Assembly (NCBI RefSeq): GCF_011290505.1
Contig: NZ_JAANPV010000004.1
Coordinates: 248,001-312,000, forward strand
Direction: 5' to 3'
DNA: 64,000 bases
DNA from: Paenalcaligenes suwonensis
Lineage (GTDB): Bacteria; Pseudomonadota; Gammaproteobacteria; Burkholderiales; Burkholderiaceae_B
The position numbers and the translations under genes are program-made. Positions 55,731-64,000 of this stretch are shown here, piece by piece. The notes beneath the pieces are model-generated. The model made no database searches and was not told the origin of the DNA. It was given only the letters and a program-made list of their open reading frames with translations. Position 1 is the first letter of the stretch; each line of letters starts with the position of its first letter.

Positions 55731-57761
55731 CTATGCGGACAAGCGCTGGAAGCTCTGTTTGAACTCGTCAAACTCGCGGTTGAAATCCAAATTGCGCCGT
55801 TGTGAGGTCATTGCAGCCTGCATAGAGCTGCCACCCTCTTGTGGTCGTATCCACACCCAAATACGTCGATCACGAACGTAGAACATCGTAAAGACACCAA
55901 TCACCAAGAACAATGAGCCGGTATACACAATGTACATACCTGGACTGCGTGCTACTTGGAAAACACTAGCCTGCACATGGTCAAACGAACGTAAACCCAA
56001 CATGACGGGGGCAGGATAATCGGGCAGATTGGCCAATGCTAATACAGCCAATTGCGTCCACTGCTGGGCACGCATGCCTTCATCGCCTTCATACACAATT
56101 GCTTTTTCGCCAGCACGTTCACGCAGAATATCACGTAACTCAATCAACGTAAGCTGAATCATTGGCACCGTAAACCCAAGAATTTTCTCGCGTTCTTCTT
56201 CGGGTACTCGGCCAATTAAGCCGTTAAAACCTTCACGGGCGAAACTCATTACCGCATTTTGTGCCGCCGTGTGCAGCAACGAGCCTGGGGTGGCGTCACC
56301 ATTACGCTCAGCAAAGCGTAACGCCGCTTCACGCACCAAGGCGGGGTCTTCTAACGCTGCACGCAAACGCATAAACTCCTGCATTGCTAGCTGATCATCG
56401 GCTGGGATACGCACATAGCGAAAACCTACTTGCGGCGACACATTCATACCCGCCAGAAATACGGGGAAGCCATCTAGGATCACTGGAGCCATGTACTGGG
56501 TATATTCACGTGCCTGACCACTGTTATCGGTCAGCTTGTAATGAATGCTAGGCCCAACGTTTACCAAGTTGTCGTTACGCTTACCGGCAGCACTACCTGA
56601 TACCGCAGCCACGTGCTCGGCTAATGCCTTGGGTTGTGGATCCCCTTCACGCAAATCTTCTACGTTAATGGTACGTAGTTCAGTGAAGTTCACACTGACT
56701 TCATTACCCGCGTCATCCACCACAAAACGGGTACTCTCGCCAATTTTCCCAGACACAGGGAAAGGACGGCTTTGTGTGCCATGCAGTGGATACGCCAGCA
56801 ACTCTACGGTAGAACCACCATCATCAAAGCCAGATTGATACACCGTTACGCCTTTGTAGCGCAGGGGCTCGTTCACTTCGATGATGCGATCAAAACTGTC
56901 GCCGGTATCGGGGTCGGTAATGCGCACTTCGCTCTTAAAGCTACTTGGCATACCGGTAGAGTAGTACTCAATGAGAAAGCGTTTAAGCTCCAGCACAAAG
57001 GGCATAGGCTGCACCAATACGCCTTCGTCTACGTTCACCACAGCAGTGGCTGTGCGTACGCCTTCTGGTACCAACAGGTTCGCCCTAAAGCTAGGGTTGC
57101 CCGCTGGCAAACGCCCTTCGGGTGGAACCTCAGAGATCAAAATGTTTTCAGTAATGGGTTTTTTGCCGCCTAACCATACCTGCAATCGTGTGGGCAGCTC
57201 GCTATCCATCAGCCCACCAATACAGATCACCACAATTGCTGCGTGCGCAAAAATGTAACCTAAGCGATTAGAGCTGCCTTTTTTGGCGGCCAACATCACA
57301 CTACCATCAGCATCTTTACGTACTTTGTACTGATAGCCTTTTACCTTCAACCACGCTTGCACATCGCTAGCGTTCTTTTCGGTGTCGGCATGGTTGCTCA
57401 CTTCTACCTTATGTGGGAACGCCCGTAAGCTATTACCTCGCACATATTCTTTGAAGTTGCGGGCATCTTTGAGCATTTTTGGCGCATGACGGATCACACA
57501 GACGGTAGTAGACACTACCAAGAAACCCATAATGACCAAGAACCACCACGTGTTATAGATGGTCCAAATCGAGAACCTATCAAACACATCTACCCAAAAT
57601 GGCCCGAACTGGTCCACATAGATATTCATGGCTTGGTTTTGCGCCAGCACAGTACCAATGATACTGGCCACACAGATGAACATGAGCAGGCTCACTGCAA
57701 AACGCATTGAACCCAATAGCTCGAACAGTTCAGCAGCGCCAAATTGACGTTTGGTAGTCAC
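55731..57761 (-). CDS. resB: Cytochrome c biogenesis protein ResB/Ccs1
   Basis: 676 residues. Three N-terminal helices (about 15-45, 72-95, 168-188), a large periplasmic domain, and a last helix near 610-630 (MYIVYTGSLFLVIGVFTMFYV), the layout of ResB/Ccs1. SMRFAVSLLMFICVASIIGTVLAQ near the N-terminus is the family signature. Partner of CcsB in system II. First gene of the pair. Confidence 0.93.
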   Translation of the reverse strand: MTTKRQFGAAELFELLGSMRFAVSLLMFICVASIIGTVLAQNQAMNIYVDQFGPFWVDVFDRFSIWTIYNTWWFLVIMGFLVVSTTVCVIRHAPKMLKDARNFKEYVRGNSLRAFPHKVEVSNHADTEKNASDVQAWLKVKGYQYKVRKDADGSVMLAAKKGSSNRLGYIFAHAAIVVICIGGLMDSELPTRLQVWLGGKKPITENILISEVPPEGRLPAGNPSFRANLLVPEGVRTATAVVNVDEGVLVQPMPFVLELKRFLIEYYSTGMPSSFKSEVRITDPDTGDSFDRIIEVNEPLRYKGVTVYQSGFDDGGSTVELLAYPLHGTQSRPFPVSGKIGESTRFVVDDAGNEVSVNFTELRTINVEDLREGDPQPKALAEHVAAVSGSAAGKRNDNLVNVGPSIHYKLTDNSGQAREYTQYMAPVILDGFPVFLAGMNVSPQVGFRYVRIPADDQLAMQEFMRLRAALEDPALVREAALRFAERNGDATPGSLLHTAAQNAVMSFAREGFNGLIGRVPEEEREKILGFTVPMIQLTLIELRDILRERAGEKAIVYEGDEGMRAQQWTQLAVLALANLPDYPAPVMLGLRSFDHVQASVFQVARSPGMYIVYTGSLFLVIGVFTMFYVRDRRIWVWIRPQEGGSSMQAAMTSQRRNLDFNREFDEFKQSFQRLSA

Positions 57762-57854
57762 AACACTCTCAGGTAGAAACTAAACAGATAATTCAGGGGC
57801 TTATAAGTCTGGGCTATTAGAGTCCGTTTAAGACTAAAGGTTCCTGCCCAGACA

Positions 57855-57880
57855 ACAAAAGCTCCCCAAGAGGGGAGCTT
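57855..57880 (-). terminator. Terminator downstream of cytochrome c4 gene
   Basis: AAGCTCCCC (57859-57867) pairs with GGGGAGCTT (57872-57880) around 4 nt; on the reverse strand TTTTGTTG follows. Separates the cytochrome gene from resB. Confidence 0.75.
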
Positions 57881-57958
57881 AGGTATCAACACCTCACCCT
57901 GTAAGGGTTACAGGATGCAACACTGAATATAGCAGTCGCTAAAAACAAGAGCTTTGCT

Positions 57959-58663
57959 CTAGCGCAAGCCAGCAGCGTAATCCGCTACAGCAGACAAATC
58001 GGCATCATTCATGCGATCAGCCAGCTCGTGCATCGCCGCTTCGTTATTGCGGTCACCACTGCGGAAAAGTTTCAGCTGTTCCAGCAAGTACGGTACGTGC
58101 TGACCAGCCAAACGTGGGTATTTACCGGGCAAACCTGCGCCGTTAGGCGAGTGACAGGCCGCACAAGCAGCTACGTTACGATCAGGCAAACCACCGCGCC
58201 AAATTTGTTGGCCACGCTCAAAGGTTTCTTCGTTGGTTGCACGAGCAGCCAACTCCCAATCTACTTTCTGCTGGGATACGTAGAAGGCCACATCACGCAT
58301 TTCCTGCTCTGTCATGCCAGTCACAATACTGGTCATCACAGCAGGATTGCCGTTGGCGGCACGACGTAATGGGGGGGTATTATCTGCACCGGGGCGGAAA
58401 TCATGCAGCTGTTTAACCACATACTCAAACGGCTGGGCAGCAATACTAGGGTACATTTCAATAACACTGTTACCCGCTGCGCCGTGACAGGTCACACAGG
58501 CAAGTACGCCACGTGACAGTTCACCATTCAAGTAGAGTTGCTCGCCCTTAGCTGCATCAGGTTTTGCAGCGGTATCTGCAGCATGCGCCAAAGAGAGAGT
58601 GGAACAGGCTGCCACAAGGCCGCTGGCAATAACGATTCTGGAAAGCACGCGCTTCAGCTTCAT
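57959..58663 (-). CDS. Cytochrome c4 (dihaem)
   Basis: 234 residues with a signal peptide (about 1-29, ends HAA-DTA) and two haem motifs, CVTCH (about 56) and CAACH (about 160), in two similar domains (GAAGNSVIEMYPSIAAQ and SPNGAGLPGKYPRLAGQ, the latter with YVLEQLKLF-type repeats). Cytochrome c4 carries electrons from the bc1 complex to terminal oxidases in the periplasm. Next to resB-ccsB, which mature it. Confidence 0.93.
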   Translation of the reverse strand: MKLKRVLSRIVIASGLVAACSTLSLAHAADTAAKPDAAKGEQLYLNGELSRGVLACVTCHGAAGNSVIEMYPSIAAQPFEYVVKQLHDFRPGADNTPPLRRAANGNPAVMTSIVTGMTEQEMRDVAFYVSQQKVDWELAARATNEETFERGQQIWRGGLPDRNVAACAACHSPNGAGLPGKYPRLAGQHVPYLLEQLKLFRSGDRNNEAAMHELADRMNDADLSAVADYAAGLR

Positions 58664-58836
58664 GTAGTCCTCGACGATCGCGATTTAGACACAAATACCG
58701 CAGTATTTGAAGTCACTGGTCGTCGTATACCGTATTATTTCTGCTGTAAGGGATCTGCACGGAACACGACGGTTACTGTTTCAAATCCCAAGATTATACA
58801 ATAGAGCTTGGATTTAAACGGGAAATTGCCTTAATC

Positions 58837-60476
<1,640 letters not shown>

Positions 60477-60484
60477 GCACCACA

Positions 60485-60516
60485 CCCCCTACTGTTCAGT
60501 AGGGGGTTCTTTTTTC
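60485..60516 (+). terminator. Rho-independent terminator of hemB
   Basis: CCCCCTACTG (60485-60494) pairs with CAGTAGGGGG (60497-60506), followed by TTCTTTTTT. Confidence 0.9.
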
Positions 60517-60718
60517 TGGCTGCCGCCTCATACTCTCAGCACACACAAAACACCGTCTTAAAGACGTTTTCGTGATAAACGAAATTAGCAAAAATACAAC
60601 GACGTTAATGGATAATTAAGCACCGATTCGTTAAATAACAATTCATTCCGCCAAAACCATTCAGTACAGTGAACTTCAAAGGCTGATATTCCAATCATAA
60701 TTATTCCTGGAGACAACT

Positions 60719-61711
60719 ATGCCTATGAAGAAAGCCCTCGCCGCCGCATGGGTGGCAACCCTCTGCATCAGTAGCACTGTACTCGCTGACCCCTTAGTCA
60801 TTAAATTCAGCCATGTAGTCTCACCCGACACACCAAAAGGCAAAGGGGCAGACAAATTTAAAGAACTGGCCGAACAATACACCGATGGCAAAGTAGTCGT
60901 AGAGGTGTACCCAAACTCACAACTGTATAAAGACAAAGAAGAGCTAGAAGCTCTGCAGCTAGGGGCTGTACAGATGTTGGCACCGTCCCTCGCTAAATTT
61001 GGCCCTTTAGGCGTACGTGCTTTCGAGGTATTTGATCTGCCATTCATCTTCGAAGACAAAGACGACTTAAATCGGGTCACGCAAGGCCAAGTCGGGCAAG
61101 ATCTGCTAGCCATGCTAGAACCTAAAGGCATTAAAGGGCTAGCCTACTGGGATAATGGCTTCAAAATCATGAGCGCTAACTCCCCTTTACACTCGCCTGA
61201 CGACTTTCTAGGCCTAAAGATGCGTATACAGTCATCTAAGGTGTTGGAAGCGCAAATGCAGGCCCTAGAAGCCATTCCACAAGTGATGGCCTTCTCGGAG
61301 TCCTACCAAGCGCTACAAACCGGTGTGGTCGATGGCACCGAGAACACGCCCTCTAATCTCTACACCCAGAAAATGCATGAAGTGCAAAAACACGCCACCT
61401 TATCCAATCATGGCTATATAGGGTATGCCGTCATCGTTAACAAGAAGTTTTGGGATGCCCTAGACCCTAGCCTGCGTGAGCCCTTGGAAAGAGCCATGGC
61501 CGACGCAACACTCTACGCTAATGATATTTCCCAACGTGAAAACGACGAGGCATTAGACGCCATACGTGCTGCGGGACAAACCACCTTGTACGAACTAAGC
61601 CCAGATGAGCGGCGCGAATGGGTTGCTGCGCTGCGCCCAGTCCATGAGCAAATGGCCTCGCGTATAGGCCCAGAAGTTATTGAGTCTATTTACCAAACCC
61701 TACAACACTAA
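60719..61711 (+). CDS. TRAP transporter substrate-binding protein, DctP type (orphan)
   Basis: 330 residues, periplasmic. Signal peptide to about residue 23 (TVLA-DP). DctP fold with IKFSHVVSPDTPKGKGADKFKEL (about 28-50), the conserved Arg in LGLKMRIQSSKV that binds the carboxylate of the ligand, and QTGVVDGTENTPSNLY. Binds C4-dicarboxylates or related acids. No dctQ/dctM membrane genes are near, and it sits alone between hemB and dsbD, each with its own terminator. GGAG lies 8 nt before the ATG. Confidence 0.9.
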   Translation: MPMKKALAAAWVATLCISSTVLADPLVIKFSHVVSPDTPKGKGADKFKELAEQYTDGKVVVEVYPNSQLYKDKEELEALQLGAVQMLAPSLAKFGPLGVRAFEVFDLPFIFEDKDDLNRVTQGQVGQDLLAMLEPKGIKGLAYWDNGFKIMSANSPLHSPDDFLGLKMRIQSSKVLEAQMQALEAIPQVMAFSESYQALQTGVVDGTENTPSNLYTQKMHEVQKHATLSNHGYIGYAVIVNKKFWDALDPSLREPLERAMADATLYANDISQRENDEALDAIRAAGQTTLYELSPDERREWVAALRPVHEQMASRIGPEVIESIYQTLQH

Positions 61712-61729
61712 ATCGCTGCCTCAACAGCA

Positions 61730-61757
61730 AACAGGCCATGCTAGTGCATGGCCTGTT
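61730..61757. terminator. Hairpin between TRAP binding protein and dsbD
   Basis: AACAGGCCATGC (61730-61741) pairs exactly with GCATGGCCTGTT (61746-61757) around TAGT. It serves both convergent genes; T-runs are short on both sides. Confidence 0.65.
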
Positions 61758-61781
61758 CACTACTGTTCATACAAGCAACGG

Positions 61782-63701
61782 TTAATTTGCCGAGTTCAGC
61801 ACCCGTAAAAACTTATCTGCTGGCATAAAGCCAACCACACGCGCATCGTGCAGTTCACGACCTTGGGCATCAAACAAAATAATCCCAGGCGGGCCAAACA
61901 AATTAAAGCGTTTAAGCAAAGCACGGTGCTCTGGCGTGTTCGCCGTCACATCGGCCTGCAACAGCAGCATAGAGTTCATTTTGGCGGCAACAGCCGGATC
62001 ACTGAAGGTGAATTTTTCCATCTCTATGCACGACACACACCAGTCAGCGTAGAAATCCAGCATGACTGTTCTGCCGCCACTATTGGCCAGCTTTTCTTCC
62101 AGCTCAGCAATGGTTTCGACTTTCTGGAATGTAGGTGCCGTCACCGCACTGCCCACCCCCATCACGCTACCACTACCTTGCCAATGCTTTAGCGGCTCCA
62201 TCACGCTGCGCCCACCGCTGGCCACGCTGACCAAAATGAAGATTGCCCAACACATAGACAACCAACCCAGCGCTTTTAAGAATAATTTTCCTGCAGAAGT
62301 ACCCGCTTCGTGAGAGCGTCCTACACCTAGCAGCAAACCCAGCCACGCTGCCAGCACGGCCCACCCCAACATGAACCACACCGTAGGCAGCACAGAGGTC
62401 AACATCCACAGCGCCGTAGCGATCAACAGCCAGCCAAAGATCTGCTTTACCGTGTTCATCCACGCGCCTGCTTTAGGCATCAGCACACCCGACGTTGCAC
62501 CCACCAGTAGCAAGAGCACACCCGATCCCCACGCCATGGCAAACAGTGCCATCGCACCAATCGCGATGTTGCCAGTCTGTGAAATGAACAGCAGCACTCC
62601 CGCCAGAGGCGCCGCCACGCAGGGGCCTACAATCAGCGCCGAGAGCATCCCCATCAAGAACACGCCACTATAACGTCCACCCGGAATGCGGCTTAGCACC
62701 CCTTGCAAACGTGATTGCATGCCCGACGGTACTTGCAACTGATACACGTCAAACATAGACAGAGCCAGCACAAATAGCAGCACCGCAAAGGTACTTAGAA
62801 TCCATGGATTCTGCAGCCACACCGCTAAACTCGCGCCTAGCAAACCTGCGACTACACCCAATGCGGTGTACACCACGGACACGCCCAACACGTAAATCGC
62901 CGCTAAACCCAAACCACGCTTACGTGAAACACTTTTGATCGGAGCCCCCTGCCCAGCGATAATGCCCAGCAAAATAGGCACCATAGGCAGCACACACGGC
63001 GTAAAGGAAAGCAGCATACCCAGCCCAAAGGCCAGCAGCATAATTTGCCACCACGACGCGTCTAACAAGTACGCCGCTAAACCCGTATCCGACAAATCCA
63101 ACAAACTGTTGGCCGATGATGAAGCAGATGCCGCCTTTTCCAGTGCCGCATCCGCCAACACCACCTCGGTTAAGGGTGCAGGCACACTATTTACTACGCC
63201 CTCACCACTTAGCTTGTAACCATCATTGGTGGCCGTAAGCGTTAACTCATGTGTGCTGGGTGAATAACACAGGCCGGCATCCGCACAGCCTTGGCTAGTA
63301 ATTTCCACCTGCAACGGCAACATGGAGCCTTCGTTAATCGGCACACGAAGCGTGACTTCGCGGCGATAAATAGCCATGTCTTTTTCAAAGGTGGGGTCGT
63401 AGACGATGGCGGCAGGCGGGTACGCCACCTCACCCAACCAGTCACTGCTAGGCATAGCTTCGAATACGAAGCGATCCCTATACATGTAGTATTCAGGGGC
63501 GATAACAAAGTGAATATCCAGCTCAGTAGGACTGTGCATGGCCGCACTAAACTGAAAGGCATCTTCAGGGTCTAGGTACTCCTCTTCTGCTCGCGCAGGC
63601 TGCATCATCAATGCCCAACCTACTACCAGCAATAATAACCACCCTACTACAGCACTTAAGCTGCTGCGCTCATCCGTTGTCTTCGCCGCTACACACTGCA
63701 T
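61782..63701 (-). CDS. dsbD: Thiol:disulfide interchange protein DsbD
   Basis: 639 residues. Signal (about 15-38), N-terminal periplasmic domain with the redox pair in CADAGLC (about 124-130), an eight-helix membrane core with its Cys in TPCVLPM and in VGPCVAAPL, and a C-terminal thioredoxin domain with CVSC (about 555). It moves electrons from cytoplasmic thioredoxin to periplasmic proteins, including apocytochromes c awaiting haem. 13 bp after cutA, probably co-transcribed. Confidence 0.95.
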   Translation of the reverse strand: MQCVAAKTTDERSSLSAVVGWLLLLVVGWALMMQPARAEEEYLDPEDAFQFSAAMHSPTELDIHFVIAPEYYMYRDRFVFEAMPSSDWLGEVAYPPAAIVYDPTFEKDMAIYRREVTLRVPINEGSMLPLQVEITSQGCADAGLCYSPSTHELTLTATNDGYKLSGEGVVNSVPAPLTEVVLADAALEKAASASSSANSLLDLSDTGLAAYLLDASWWQIMLLAFGLGMLLSFTPCVLPMVPILLGIIAGQGAPIKSVSRKRGLGLAAIYVLGVSVVYTALGVVAGLLGASLAVWLQNPWILSTFAVLLFVLALSMFDVYQLQVPSGMQSRLQGVLSRIPGGRYSGVFLMGMLSALIVGPCVAAPLAGVLLFISQTGNIAIGAMALFAMAWGSGVLLLLVGATSGVLMPKAGAWMNTVKQIFGWLLIATALWMLTSVLPTVWFMLGWAVLAAWLGLLLGVGRSHEAGTSAGKLFLKALGWLSMCWAIFILVSVASGGRSVMEPLKHWQGSGSVMGVGSAVTAPTFQKVETIAELEEKLANSGGRTVMLDFYADWCVSCIEMEKFTFSDPAVAAKMNSMLLLQADVTANTPEHRALLKRFNLFGPPGIILFDAQGRELHDARVVGFMPADKFLRVLNSAN

Positions 63702-63714
63702 GTGTCACTCTCAA

Positions 63715-64000
63715 TTATGATTTCTTCAACACAGGAGGTGCTGCTGTTTCATCTTGAACCCACTTGATGTAACTGCCTAGCCCCGCCACTACTGGTACCA
63801 CAATCACTTCGGGTATCTCGTAAGGGTGTAGGGAAACAAGACGTTGAATCAATGCCTCTACGCGGCGAGCCGTTGTTTTAAACTGCAACGGCACCTCGGT
63901 CTCCCCCTGTAGCTCACCCTGCCACATATACATAGACAGCGAAGCAGCGCCAAGGTTCGCACAGGCGACTAAACCTTCTTCAACCACATAGTGAGCAATA
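63715..64000 (-). CDS. cutA: CutA divalent-cation tolerance protein, N-terminus cut by window edge
   Basis: The C-terminal 95 or so residues are visible; the frame stays open at base 64000, so the missing part is only about 10-20 residues (family length about 105-115). Signatures: VVEEGLVACANLG, then KTTARRVEALIQRLVSLHPYEIPEVIVVPVVAGLGSYIKWV, the CutA trimer core. Function in metal tolerance is debated. Standard neighbour of dsbD in this group. Confidence 0.92.
   Translation of the reverse strand, partial: IAHYVVEEGLVACANLGAASLSMYMWQGELQGETEVPLQFKTTARRVEALIQRLVSLHPYEIPEVIVVPVVAGLGSYIKWVQDETAAPPVLKKS

Overview
This is a stretch of bacterial chromosome of moderate G+C. The gene families and neighbourhoods point to a betaproteobacterium of the Alcaligenaceae/Burkholderiales type: fmdB-DUF502-aspS, ssb-MFS-uvrA, aroK-aroB-dgt opposite a PBP1A gene with lptM-lysA behind it, resB-ccsB (system II cytochrome c maturation) beside a cytochrome c4 gene, engB-hemB, and cutA-dsbD. 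The TTQ-dependent aromatic amine dehydrogenase cluster closely resembles the one known from Alcaligenes faecalis. The genus is an inference. No rRNA, tRNA, intact insertion sequence, prophage or CRISPR array was seen.

Layout. 1-6.4 kb is housekeeping: aspS (cut by the left edge), a DUF502 membrane protein, an FmdB zinc ribbon, a Na+/H+ antiporter, ubiA and an aminotransferase. 6.5-13.5 kb is an aromatic amine oxidation locus: a FeaR-like AraC regulator, then reading leftward from 13462 phenylacetaldehyde dehydrogenase, an outer-membrane barrel protein, aauB-E-D-A and a c-type cytochrome. 13.5-14.0 kb is non-coding, with two A/T-rich hairpins of related sequence. 14.0-17.6 kb holds a Rieske oxygenase, its reductase and a GlcD-type FAD oxidase. 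17.8-18.9 kb holds an MFS remnant, a DUF2938 protein and a MerR regulator. 19-23.4 kb holds rhlE and an arginine/ornithine module (arginase, Lrp-type regulator, ornithine cyclodeaminase).

23.4-34.3 kb is the most distinctive accessory block: ten tightly packed leftward genes (porin, cupin, ABC substrate-binding protein, ATPase, permease, alpha/beta hydrolase, atypical SDR, aspartate-dehydrogenase-like enzyme, aldehyde dehydrogenase, TPP-dependent decarboxylase-like enzyme) opposite an IclR regulator, with a palindromic candidate operator just upstream of the porin. It looks like a complete uptake-and-catabolism operon whose substrate I cannot name.

34.3-38.3 kb holds three envelope proteins of unknown function. 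38.4-64 kb is largely core: a hydrolase, ssb, an MFS exporter, uvrA, dgt, aroB, aroK, PBP1A, lptM, lysA, a 7TM-PAS-GGDEF-EAL protein, ccsB, resB, cytochrome c4, engB, hemB, an orphan TRAP-type binding protein, dsbD and cutA (cut by the right edge).

The likely metabolic logic of the amine locus: AADH oxidises aromatic amines in the periplasm and passes electrons to a cytochrome, and the aldehyde is oxidised by the dehydrogenase encoded in the same run. Cytochrome maturation genes (resB, ccsB, dsbD) lie elsewhere in the window.
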